53,127 bases of DNA from a bacterium HR11 (lineage in GTDB: Bacteria > Acidobacteriota > HRBIN11), in contig BEHN01000020.1 in assembly GCA_002898535.1 (NCBI GenBank), forward strand, positions 1 to 53,127, given 5' to 3'. The notes under the pieces were generated by a model, which ran no database searches, was not told the DNA's origin, and saw only the letters and a list, made by a program, of their open reading frames with translations. This document shows, piece by piece, positions 35,364 through 43,648 of the stretch (its first letter is position 1; every line of letters begins with the position of its first letter). The position numbers were made by a program, and so were the translations under genes.

Positions 35364-37016
35364 ATGGACATGGCCTCTCGTCGGCAGGACCGGACGTACG
35401 TCGGGACGGCCCTCGGGCTGGGGGTGCTGGCCCTGGGGCTTCACTGGGCCGTGATCGTTTTCCGGGCATTTGACGGCCTGTACGGCCAGGACGCCTTTGC
35501 CTACTACGACTATGCCGTTCAGCTTCGGGCGAGTCTCCGGCAGGGTCGATGGCCGCCGCCCTTCTTCTGGCCCGTGGGCTATCCGGCCCTGGTCGCCGCC
35601 CTATTCCCCCTGGTCGGGGTCACGCCCCGAGCGGGTCAAGTCGTCAGCTCCCTGGCCGGGGCCGGCGTGGTCCTCTTATGCGTCGGGATCGTCCGTAGAC
35701 TCCTGGAACAGCAGGGATTCCGTCTGGGAGAGGCTCGTCGGGTCGGTCTACTGGCCGGCCTCATCGCCCTGGCTTCGGGCCAGTTATGGCACTGGAGCCT
35801 TACTGTCATGGCTGACACGGCGGCCCTCTTCTGGGGCGCCCTGGCCGCCTGGGCGGCCGTCCGGTATGGCGGGTCGGGGCGTCTCCGGTGGGTTCTCCTC
35901 TCGGCCTTCGCCCTGGCGTGGGCTGTCCTGACCCGATGGGTGTATGCGCTCTTAATCCTCCCCCTGGGCATTTACGGGCTCTGGGCCGTGCGGCGTTACG
36001 GTCGAAAGGCCCTGGCTCATGGCCTCCTGGGGTGCGTTGTGGGCCTGTCGGTCTTGGCCCCGCAGGCCGTCCTTCTCCGGCATTCCGGGCATGTCCCGTG
36101 GCGCCATCCGTGGCTGACGGGGTGGTCTCCCGGCCATGCCTTCCGCCGGACGTTGGAGACCGTCGACGGGCACGCCGAGTATCCGCTCCCGGTCGCCCTC
36201 TTTTACGCCAAGGCCTTCGTCTCCCCGCGGTCGCTGTTCCCGCTATGGACGCCCTTCTGGGTCCTCGGCCTATGGACCGTGTTCCGGCACCGGTGGGGAC
36301 GTATCTTAGCCCTGCTGGGCGGCTGGACGGCCGGGATGTACGGATTCCTGGCCGGGATTCCTTATGAGAACTTTCGATTTGCCCTGGCGCTCCTGCCGGC
36401 GACGGCGGGCCTGACGGCCATCGGCCTGTATCAGTCGGGGGGTGGCCTCGGGTCCCGGGGGTCGGGTCCCGAGGAGGGTCCAGGCGTCGAGAGACGGGGG
36501 ATTCGAGCCTTTGTTTTACGGGTCCAGGGGATCGGGAGACGTGTCCTGAGGCCCTTGGGTCCGACGGGGCGCCGTCGGCTGGTCGTCGGGAGTCTGGTCG
36601 TGGGCGGGCTGGGGAGCCTGGCTTACAACGGGCGCGTGATCGACGCCTTCCTGGACCGAAAGGACGCCGACCTGGCCGTCGCCCGGTGGGTCGAGCGGAC
36701 GGTCGAGCCGGACGCGCGGGTCCTTGCCTTCGGCATCACGCTGACCCTGCGGTACTATACGGGGTTGGACGTGGCGGAGCTATACACTTGCACGCCTCAG
36801 GACCTGGCCCGCCTGGGAGAAGACGGCCGGCCGGCCTATCTGGTCGTTCCCCTGGCAGACCTGGCGCGGCAGTGGCGGGACCGCCCCCCGGAACGGAACT
36901 ATCGGTGGCTTCGGGACGGACCCGGGCTCCTCCCGGTGGGGTCCCAGGGGGGCTACACTCTGTTTCGGGTCGGGGTCAGCCGAGAAAACGCCGGACCCAG
37001 GCGGCCTGGAGGATGA
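35364..37016 (+). CDS. GT-C family membrane glycosyltransferase (PMT/ArnT-like)
   Basis: This 550-residue protein has about ten to twelve membrane helices. The first periplasmic loop carries the acidic motif GLYGQDAFAYYDYAVQL, a typical GT-C catalytic Asp position, as in lipid-linked-sugar transferases. A C-terminal soluble domain of about 130 residues follows the last helix. Between helices near residue 355, a GGGLGSRGSGPEEGPG loop is encoded by a period-7 GC-rich array (36446-36480), so this loop is probably an array insertion. The 3' end overlaps the convergent PEPC gene by 41 bases. Acceptor unknown. It may work with the neighbouring GT2 domain that makes polyprenol-phosphate sugars. Confidence 0.82.
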   Translation: MDMASRRQDRTYVGTALGLGVLALGLHWAVIVFRAFDGLYGQDAFAYYDYAVQLRASLRQGRWPPPFFWPVGYPALVAALFPLVGVTPRAGQVVSSLAGAGVVLLCVGIVRRLLEQQGFRLGEARRVGLLAGLIALASGQLWHWSLTVMADTAALFWGALAAWAAVRYGGSGRLRWVLLSAFALAWAVLTRWVYALLILPLGIYGLWAVRRYGRKALAHGLLGCVVGLSVLAPQAVLLRHSGHVPWRHPWLTGWSPGHAFRRTLETVDGHAEYPLPVALFYAKAFVSPRSLFPLWTPFWVLGLWTVFRHRWGRILALLGGWTAGMYGFLAGIPYENFRFALALLPATAGLTAIGLYQSGGGLGSRGSGPEEGPGVERRGIRAFVLRVQGIGRRVLRPLGPTGRRRLVVGSLVVGGLGSLAYNGRVIDAFLDRKDADLAVARWVERTVEPDARVLAFGITLTLRYYTGLDVAELYTCTPQDLARLGEDGRPAYLVVPLADLARQWRDRPPERNYRWLRDGPGLLPVGSQGGYTLFRVGVSRENAGPRRPGG

Positions 37017-38475
37017 GGTCGCTGAGACCCTCAAGGCTTCGGGCCTGGAGTTTCTGAAGGATCTTGGACGTGATGTCCCGATGGACCGGGTCCGGGGCGA
37101 AATCGACCCGGAGGCGGCGCAGGGCCTTCCGGGTCTCTTCGACCTCGCTGGGCGGCAGGAGGCTGAAGGCGTCTTCGTTCAGGTAGCGCAGGGCATCGCC
37201 GAGGTCGGTCTCCCAGTGGGGGTAGACTCGGCGGATCAGGTCCCGGTCCTCGGGGCGGAGGTCGGCCAGGCCCAGAATCTCGGGCGGCAGGCCCAGGGCG
37301 TAGAGGGCGGCGCAGAAGGGGATCGCCCGCGGCAAGGATACGCCCCCGATGTTCCGGCTGTATCCGAAGAGGCCGATATGGAGTTTCCGGGCCCGTCGGC
37401 GGGGTACGAAGGGCGCGACGGTGTTCACGAGGGGCGCCAGACGCTGGACCTGGCGTTGGTAACAGGCAGACGTCCGCTCGATGAGGTCCAGGACCCGGGG
37501 TTCCGACTCGATGGGCCAGGGCTCGCCTCGGGGCGTCCGTTTGATGGTCTCGATGGCCTGGACGATGGCCGGGGCCGGATGGTCATACTTGAAGGCCGAT
37601 TGAATCGTAAAGGTCTGGACGCTGGGATGCTCCTTGAGGTACCGCTCGACCGTATCGGGCCGGAAGTTCCCCCGAAACGGGGCACTGCCGGCGCCCAGGA
37701 TCGGATAGATGGGAATCCCCACGGCCCGCTCGAGTCGGTCCAGGCGATGCAGGGCGACCTTCACAAGGAGGGCCGCCGCCAGCATCCCATAGTTCAGGGC
37801 GGGGTCGGACCGGGCCAGGAAGACCCGTTGGTACGGGAGGTCCTTGTCCCGGAGGTAGTTGCCGACGATGGCGTCGGCCTGAAGCAGGGACGCCTTGTCC
37901 TCGACGAGGGGGATGACTTGAATCGTCTTGGGGTGGAACTCCCCGATCCATTCCCGCAGGGGGCGGTCGCCGGGGATCAGGGCCGTTTCCTCCTTGCCCG
38001 TGACGAAGACCTGATAGTACCGTAAGACCCGGTTGAGTTCCTCGGCCGACGTCGTCATCGGGAAGATGATCTCAAAAATGGGGGCGATGCCTTCTCCATA
38101 AAACAGACGAGCGACGTCATAGGCCCGGGGGATGGCCTGCAGGACTTCCAGCAGGATCTTGCCCTGGGCCTTATCGACGGCCGGGTTCGGGACCCGAACG
38201 GTCAGATAGACGGCCCGTCCCAGGGGGAAGAGGCGGAAGAAGCTTTCATACGTCGTCAGGAGCTTTTCGACGACGAACTCGTCGACCTCCTTCCCCTCGA
38301 AGTCCCACATCTGTTCGTCACAGCCCAGGTGGGAGAAGGCGTAGTAGGCCTCCCGGATCTCGTCGACCCCTTCCATGACAGGCCCCTGGGCGAAGAAGGG
38401 GACGGTGACGTTGTCCGGGTGCTGAGTGCTCATGCAACGGGGGACCCGACGGTCCCGGCTGTTCTCAGACGCCAT
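36976..38475 (-). CDS. ppcA: archaeal-type phosphoenolpyruvate carboxylase
   Basis: This 499-residue enzyme would carboxylate PEP to oxaloacetate, the anaplerotic step. Its size and N-terminal CMSTQHPDNV (residues 14-23) are those of the short archaeal-type PEPC, not the bacterial type of about 900 residues. Other family blocks include LGCDEQMWDFEGKEVDEFVV, PRAIPFCAALYALGLPPEILG and RVPNPAVDKAQG. The start at 38475 gives an N-terminus typical for this family; it overlaps the upstream Dabb gene by 11 bases and lacks a ribosome site of its own, which suggests coupling. Archaeal-type PEPC is uncommon in bacteria, so ancient transfer is plausible. Confidence 0.93.
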   Translation of the reverse strand: MASENSRDRRVPRCMSTQHPDNVTVPFFAQGPVMEGVDEIREAYYAFSHLGCDEQMWDFEGKEVDEFVVEKLLTTYESFFRLFPLGRAVYLTVRVPNPAVDKAQGKILLEVLQAIPRAYDVARLFYGEGIAPIFEIIFPMTTSAEELNRVLRYYQVFVTGKEETALIPGDRPLREWIGEFHPKTIQVIPLVEDKASLLQADAIVGNYLRDKDLPYQRVFLARSDPALNYGMLAAALLVKVALHRLDRLERAVGIPIYPILGAGSAPFRGNFRPDTVERYLKEHPSVQTFTIQSAFKYDHPAPAIVQAIETIKRTPRGEPWPIESEPRVLDLIERTSACYQRQVQRLAPLVNTVAPFVPRRRARKLHIGLFGYSRNIGGVSLPRAIPFCAALYALGLPPEILGLADLRPEDRDLIRRVYPHWETDLGDALRYLNEDAFSLLPPSEVEETRKALRRLRVDFAPDPVHRDITSKILQKLQARSLEGLSDLILQAAWVRRFLG

Positions 38476-38779
38476 AGAGCATCCGGTAGTCGGTCGTGAT
38501 CCGGTGGACGGCCATGGGCCGGAAGACTTCGTTGGCGAATCGTACGTGGATGGGATGGTCCCGATAGAGGTCGATGACCGATTCGTTGGCAAAGTCGACG
38601 ATCAGGAGGTATCGGTAGGCCGGCTTCGGGGAGACGGCGACGCCGAAAGAGACGCCGACGACACCCGGGACTTGGATGAGGACCTCACGCGCCTCAGCGG
38701 CCATTCGAAGGCACGCTTCCTCGGCCGTGCCGTCCGCCACGTTAAACACGATCACGTGCTTGACCAAAGGCCGGGCCAT
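38465..38779 (-). CDS. Dabb (stress-responsive A/B barrel) domain protein
   Basis: This 104-residue protein has the Dabb pattern: VKHVIVFNVADGTAEE at the start, VPGVVGVSFGVAVSP in the middle and the DLYRDHPIHVRFANEVFRPM block with the conserved His-Pro-H motif. Such ferredoxin-like-fold proteins are usually dimeric and of uncertain function. The ATG at 38779 is chosen over the earlier in-frame one at 38800 because it begins the conserved domain and has GGGG upstream. Its 3' end overlaps the PEPC start. Confidence 0.85.
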   Translation of the reverse strand: MARPLVKHVIVFNVADGTAEEACLRMAAEAREVLIQVPGVVGVSFGVAVSPKPAYRYLLIVDFANESVIDLYRDHPIHVRFANEVFRPMAVHRITTDYRMLYGV

Positions 38780-39212
38780 GAGTTTGCCCCTTGACGGCAC
38801 TGAGTGACCCTACCGACGATCCGGCCGTGGGATCGCCGCTGGCGGACCCCCGGCCCCAGGAGGGGGGAGGGAGGGGTTGGAGCGCCACGCCGGCCGAAGG
38901 TCCGCCGACGGTGAGAGCTTCAGCGGCGATCTCCCCGCGGTTTCCTACGTCCGGGGAACCCAAAATAGTGCTTCGTTAGCTTATATTCTTTAGGAATCTA
39001 GCCCTGCCCAACTGCCGAATGCCCGAACGGCCGGCCCGCCGCTCCCGACGCCTTGCGAGAGCGACGTCCTTCCAGGCCATCCGTATAGTGATACGGAGCC
39101 CCTCGAGAAACCACAGGCAAAGGGATGGGACGCCCCCCGCCAAAAGGGGGAAGGGCGCCCCTGGTCATTCGGCCAGGGAAGGGGCAGGGACCCGGCGGAC
39201 GTTTTCGTACAG
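38780..39212. other. non-coding gap before the korA promoter
   Basis: No gene is visible. Contents: a diverged octad-like run CAACTGCCGAATGCCCGAACGG at about 39008-39030, a 6-bp hairpin CCGTAT-AGTG-ATACGG at 39080-39095, and a GC-rich structured stretch (CCCTGG 39159-39164 with CCAGGG 39173-39178, plus a GGGGG/CCCCC stem before it). The stretch CACAGGCAAAGGG superficially recalls a c-di-GMP riboswitch, but the rest of that motif is absent. Confidence 0.5.
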
Positions 39213-39245
39213 TTGTCAACGCCGGATGGGCTACCTATAATAGGT
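39213..39245 (+). promoter_or_regulatory. korAB promoter with palindromic -10 region
   Basis: TTGTCA (39213-39218), 17 bases, then TATAAT (39236-39241). The -10 lies inside the palindrome ACCTAT-A-ATAGGT (39233-39245), a possible operator. A weaker GGCGC/GCGCC inverted repeat follows just downstream. Confidence 0.75.
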
Positions 39246-39335
39246 AAGGCGCCATAAGCGCCAGCGCCACGCTTGTTATCCGAACCGCCTCGGCTTCGCC
39301 CACCGGCTAATTTTGCCGACGGTGAGGATCTCGCC

Positions 39336-41303
39336 ATGCAGGAACCGGTATCCTGGATGATCGGCGGCGCCCAGGGGAGCGGTGTCGATACGGCGGCCAA
39401 TCTATTCGCTCGGGCCTGTGCGTTTGCCGGTCTGCACGTCTTCGGAAAACGGGAGTACTACTCCAACATCATGGGAAAACACAGCTATTTTCAGGTCCGC
39501 GTGCATCCCGAACGGCCGGTGCTGGCTTCCTGTGCCGCCGTGCACCTCCTGGCGACCTTCGACGTGGAAACCCCGATGAAGCACTTCCGTTCGGTCGTCC
39601 CGGACGGCGGGATCATCTTTGACCCCAAGCTCCTCTCGTCGACCGTGGACAGCCCCCCCAATATGGAGCGCCGCTACAAACAAGACCTTAAGGCTTACCT
39701 GACCTCGAAGGGCCGGGGCCTGACTCTGGAAGACGTCTTGAACGATGCGGCCGACCGGGGCGTGCGGCTGTTTGCCGTCCCGTATGACGACCTCTTCAGG
39801 CGCCTGGGCCAAAAGATCGGGGAAACCGAGTACGCCAAGCTGTCCCGCACGCTGAACACGATGGCCGTCGCCGTGTCCCTCGCCCTCTTTCAATTCGACA
39901 TCGAGTACCTGGACCGGGCCATCGAGGACCAGTTCAGGGGACGGGCCCGCATCGTCGAGACGAACCAGGTCGCCGCCCGGGTCGCCTACGAATACATCCG
40001 GGAGACCTTCCCGGAGCCCTTTGCCTTTCGGCTGACGCCCGTGCCCGTCCGCCAACCCCGGATTTATCTACAGGGCACGCAGGCGGTCGCCTTAGGCAAG
40101 CTCCTGGCCGGTTGCACGTTCCAGACGTATTATCCCATCTCGCCGGCCACGGATGAGAGCGTGTACCTGGAGTCCCATGAGAACGTGCCCCTGTTCCCCA
40201 ACGGGAAGGGGCATGGGGGGCCCGACAAGGCCCCCGTCGTCGTCGTCCAGACAGAGGACGAAATCGCCGCCATCACGATGGCCGTCGGGGCGGCCATCGC
40301 CGGGGCCCGGGCCAGCACGGCCACCTCGGGGCCGGGGTTCTGTCTGATGATGGAGGGCCTCGGCTGGGCCGGTATCAGTGAGGTGCCCGTCGTCGTCACG
40401 GTCTACCAGCGGGGCGGCCCCAGCACGGGCCTGCCGACCCGGACGGAGCAGGGCGACCTCTGGTTCGCCATCCACCACGGCCACAGCGAGTTTCCCCGGA
40501 TCGTGATCGCCTCCGGCGACCACCGGGAGATGTTCTACGACGCCGTGCGGGCCTTCAACTATGCGGAGCGGTACCAGGTCCCCGTCATCCACCTGACGGA
40601 CAAGTACCTGGCCAACAGCACCAGCACGTACCCTCTCTTCGAGCTGGACGCCGTGCGCATCGACCGGGGCCTCCTCCTGGACGATGAGACCCTGGCGGCC
40701 CGGTATGCCGACCAGGTGTTCCGGCGCTACGAGTTCACCGAATCCGGCCTTTCCCCCCGGAGCCGACCCGGCCAGAAGTACGGCATCTTCTGGATGACCG
40801 GGGATGAACACGACGAACTCGGTCACATCACGGAAGACGTCGTCCTCCGGGACCGCATGATGGAAAAGCGCATGTCCCGCCTGGAGCTGATCGTCCGGGA
40901 GACCCCGGAGGCCGAGAAGTGGGCCTTCTGGGGGGAGCCGGACACGGACACCCTGATCGTAAGCTGGGGTTCGACGAAGGGGGTCGTCTTGGAGGCGATG
41001 GAGGAGATCGCCCGCCGGACGGGTCGGAGGCTGGGCTTCCTCCAGCTCCGCATGCTGTGGCCCCTGGACGGCGAGCGCCTGGCCGAAATCCTGCGACGGT
41101 ACGCCCGTCTGATCGCCATCGAGAACAACTACTCGGCCCAGATGGCGGGCCTCATCCGGCGGGAGACGGGCATCGCTATCCCCCACAAGATCGTCAAGTA
41201 CAACGGCCGCCCCATGGTCGTCGAGGAAGTCCTGGAGGCCATTCAGCAGGTCCTCCAGAAAAACGCCTCATCCTCTCGGACGGTGTTGCGCCATGGCATT
41301 TAA
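39336..41303 (+). CDS. korA: 2-oxoacid:ferredoxin oxidoreductase, fused gamma-alpha subunit
   Basis: This 655-residue protein with KorB would decarboxylate a 2-oxoacid (probably 2-oxoglutarate) to acyl-CoA while reducing ferredoxin, or run in the reductive direction. The gamma domain occupies about residues 1-190 (SWMIGGAQGSGVDTAANLF). The alpha domain follows from LQGTQAVALGKLLAGCTFQTYYPISPATDESVYLE. Such gamma-alpha fusions are typical of KorA-type two-subunit enzymes. The ATG at 39336 has GGTGAGGA upstream; an earlier in-frame start at 39273 lacks one. It overlaps korB by 11 bases. The substrate is inferred from family, not proven. Confidence 0.93.
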   Translation: MQEPVSWMIGGAQGSGVDTAANLFARACAFAGLHVFGKREYYSNIMGKHSYFQVRVHPERPVLASCAAVHLLATFDVETPMKHFRSVVPDGGIIFDPKLLSSTVDSPPNMERRYKQDLKAYLTSKGRGLTLEDVLNDAADRGVRLFAVPYDDLFRRLGQKIGETEYAKLSRTLNTMAVAVSLALFQFDIEYLDRAIEDQFRGRARIVETNQVAARVAYEYIRETFPEPFAFRLTPVPVRQPRIYLQGTQAVALGKLLAGCTFQTYYPISPATDESVYLESHENVPLFPNGKGHGGPDKAPVVVVQTEDEIAAITMAVGAAIAGARASTATSGPGFCLMMEGLGWAGISEVPVVVTVYQRGGPSTGLPTRTEQGDLWFAIHHGHSEFPRIVIASGDHREMFYDAVRAFNYAERYQVPVIHLTDKYLANSTSTYPLFELDAVRIDRGLLLDDETLAARYADQVFRRYEFTESGLSPRSRPGQKYGIFWMTGDEHDELGHITEDVVLRDRMMEKRMSRLELIVRETPEAEKWAFWGEPDTDTLIVSWGSTKGVVLEAMEEIARRTGRRLGFLQLRMLWPLDGERLAEILRRYARLIAIENNYSAQMAGLIRRETGIAIPHKIVKYNGRPMVVEEVLEAIQQVLQKNASSSRTVLRHGI

Positions 41304-42273
41304 GGTCGCTGAATACAAGACCGACGTACACATCGACTGGTGCCCCGGTTGCGGGGACTTCGGGATCACGTCGGCCCTCCAGCAGGCCCTGGCCGAGCTG
41401 GAGATCGAGCCTCATAACGTGGCCCTCTTTTCAGGGATCGGCTGTTCGGGGAAGTTCCCCCATTACGTGAACGCATACGGGATTCACACACTCCACGGCC
41501 GGCCCCTGCCCTTCGCCATCGGCTGTAAGCTGGCGAATCCCCATCTGACGGTCATCGCCATCAGCGGGGACGGGGACGGCCTCGGCATCGGCGTCGGCCA
41601 TTTCGTCAACGCCGGCCGTCGGAACGTGGACATCACATACATCGTCGCCAACAACGGCGTCTACGGCCTGACGAAGGGCCAGGCGTCGCCGACCCTCCGA
41701 CTGGGCCTCAAGACGAAGTCCCTCCCCAAGCCCAACATCAACGAGGGCATCAACCCCCTGCTTCTGGCCTTTGCCAGCGGATACACGTTCATCGCCCGGA
41801 CTTACAGCTACGACGTCCGCCATCAGGTCGAGACCTTCAAGCAGGGCATCCTCCACCGGGGCCTGGCCTACATCGACGTCCTCCAGGGGTGCCCCACGTA
41901 CAACGACCTGTGGACGAAGGACTGGTACATGGGCCGGGACCACATCGACCCCGAGACGGGCAAGCCCCAGCCCCGGCTGTACCGCCTGGAGGACACGGAC
42001 TACGACCCCGTGATTCCCCCCGAGGGGCTCTCGAAAGAAGAGTATGAAGCCCGCGTCGCCCGGTTCGTCCAGAAGGCCCTCGAGTGGGGCGACCGCATCC
42101 CCATCGGCGTGTTCTGGAAGGACGAGTCGGTCTCGACCTACGAGGACCGGATCCGGGCGACGGCCCCGACGTACCTGGACCTACCCCCGGCCCTGCGGCC
42201 CATCTGCGACGAGGACGGCCGGCCCCTGACGGACATCCGCAAGTTCCTCGACGAACTCCGCGTCACGGGCTGA
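41293..42273 (+). CDS. korB: 2-oxoacid:ferredoxin oxidoreductase, beta subunit
   Basis: This 326-residue thiamine-diphosphate subunit has CPGC (C17/C20) and GIGCSGKFP (C51), and a fourth Cys in GCPTYN near residue 200, the ligands for the single [4Fe-4S] cluster of this class. The ThDP/metal motif GDGDG lies at residues 92-96, followed by NNGVYGLTKGQASPT. No separate delta ferredoxin gene is nearby, which fits the two-subunit type using soluble ferredoxin. It is co-translated with korA. The stop lies only six bases from the convergent epmA stop. Confidence 0.94.
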   Translation: MAFKVAEYKTDVHIDWCPGCGDFGITSALQQALAELEIEPHNVALFSGIGCSGKFPHYVNAYGIHTLHGRPLPFAIGCKLANPHLTVIAISGDGDGLGIGVGHFVNAGRRNVDITYIVANNGVYGLTKGQASPTLRLGLKTKSLPKPNINEGINPLLLAFASGYTFIARTYSYDVRHQVETFKQGILHRGLAYIDVLQGCPTYNDLWTKDWYMGRDHIDPETGKPQPRLYRLEDTDYDPVIPPEGLSKEEYEARVARFVQKALEWGDRIPIGVFWKDESVSTYEDRIRATAPTYLDLPPALRPICDEDGRPLTDIRKFLDELRVTG

Positions 42274-42279
42274 CAGGCT

Positions 42280-43572
42280 TTAACTATCTTCCAGGGCCAG
42301 GCGGCGGGCAAAGGGGAAGGGGAGGGTAGCGGCGACGTCGGGGGCGTTCATGAGGAGGGCGACCAGGCGGTCCACGCCGAGGGCCACGCCGCCGGCCGGG
42401 GGCATCCCCAACCGGAGGGCCTCCAGGAAAGCCTCGTCGACCGCCACGGGGGGGACGCCCCGGCGGATGCGCTCTTCTCGCTCCTGCTCGAACCGGCGGG
42501 CCTGCTCGTCGGGGTCCGTCAGCTCGGTGAAACCGTTGGCCAGTTCCAGACCGCCGACGTAGAGCTCAAACCGTTCGGCCACGCCGTCGGCCTCTCGGAC
42601 GCGGGCCAGGGCGGCCATGGAGGCGGGGTAGTCGATGACGAAGACGGGCCTGTCTCGTCCCAGGTGGGGTTCGACGTAAGTGATGAAGAGCCACAGGACG
42701 GCGTTATTCCAGTCGAGGCCCGCCGGCATGGGGCCGAGTCCGCTCGCCTCGACGGCCCGCCGGAGGCTCTCGACGTCGCCGGGATAGGCCCGAATGTCAA
42801 TCCCCGTAAATTGCCGGATGACTTCGGCGAAGGGCGCCCGGGGCCACGGGGGTGTGAGGTCCAGGACACCGTCCCGCCAGGGGAGCCGGCACGCCTGATG
42901 GCGAGTCAAGTAGACCAGGAGGGCCTCGACCTCGGTCATGATGTCCCGATAGTCGGCCAGCGCCCGGTACCATTCCAGCAAGAGAAATTCCGGCTCGTGC
43001 CACCGGCTGAGCTCGCCGTTGCGGAAGGCATGGGCAATCTGGAAGATGCGGGAGAAGCCCAGGGTCAGGAGCTTCTTCATCCCGTACTCGGGCGAGTACG
43101 GCAGGTAGGCTCGGACGCGCCGGGCGCCCTGGACGAATTCGGTCTCGAAGGGGTCCAGATAGGGCTCCATCCCGGGGGAGGCGACCAGGAGGGGCGTATC
43201 GACCTCCGTGTAATCCCGGTCGTAGAAGAACTGACGGATCTGGCGAAGGACGGTCCACCGATGGGCCCCGGCGGCCCAGGCCGAAGCTTGTGCCCAGGCA
43301 TGGTCCGATGACCAGGTTTGAGTCGGCGTCAGGCGTTCGGCGACGGGGACCCCCGGGAGGGGTTCCAGGGCGACAAGCCACCAGTCCCCCAAGTGCCAAG
43401 TCTGGCCGGCCAGGTCTTCCTCGGCGACTTCCCATGTGAAGGTCTGGTCGCCGGTCTGGAGAGTCCACGTCCATCGACCGGGGGCGAGGCATTCGGCCCG
43501 GACGAGGCGGCCCCAGCGAATGCGGGCCGCCGGGCCCATCGACCGTGCACGTGCCGACCGGAGCGAGACCAT
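42280..43572 (-). CDS. epmA: EpmA/PoxA-like lysyl-tRNA-synthetase paralogue
   Basis: This 430-residue protein has a class II aminoacyl-synthetase core (about residues 95-430). Motif 2 is FRNGELSRWHEPEFLLLEWY and motif 3 is GVALGVDRLVALL, as in EpmA (GenX/PoxA), which attaches beta-lysine or lysine to elongation factor P. The class II core lacks the LysRS anticodon-binding domain. An extra N-terminal part of about 90 residues (GRLVRAECLAPGRWTWTLQTG onward) is beta-rich and OB-like; standard EpmA lacks this. It could bind RNA or be a remnant of the LysRS anticodon domain. Neither EF-P nor EpmB is in the window. The start at 43572 has no strong ribosome site, and 43539 is an alternative. Confidence 0.85.
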   Translation of the reverse strand: MVSLRSARARSMGPAARIRWGRLVRAECLAPGRWTWTLQTGDQTFTWEVAEEDLAGQTWHLGDWWLVALEPLPGVPVAERLTPTQTWSSDHAWAQASAWAAGAHRWTVLRQIRQFFYDRDYTEVDTPLLVASPGMEPYLDPFETEFVQGARRVRAYLPYSPEYGMKKLLTLGFSRIFQIAHAFRNGELSRWHEPEFLLLEWYRALADYRDIMTEVEALLVYLTRHQACRLPWRDGVLDLTPPWPRAPFAEVIRQFTGIDIRAYPGDVESLRRAVEASGLGPMPAGLDWNNAVLWLFITYVEPHLGRDRPVFVIDYPASMAALARVREADGVAERFELYVGGLELANGFTELTDPDEQARRFEQEREERIRRGVPPVAVDEAFLEALRLGMPPAGGVALGVDRLVALLMNAPDVAATLPFPFARRLALEDS

Positions 43573-43648
43573 TCCGCCCGACCTGAAAGCAGGGTCATAC
43601 CGCCGGGGCTGACACCTGGGACCCGGTCCCGGCTATCCCTCGGAGGGT

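Noticed and set aside
39105-39180. c-di-GMP-I (GEMM) riboswitch before korA
   Set aside because: CACAGGCAAAGGG and GGGACGC recall the motif, but the tetraloop stem and second helix are missing, and the region lies upstream of the predicted korA promoter.
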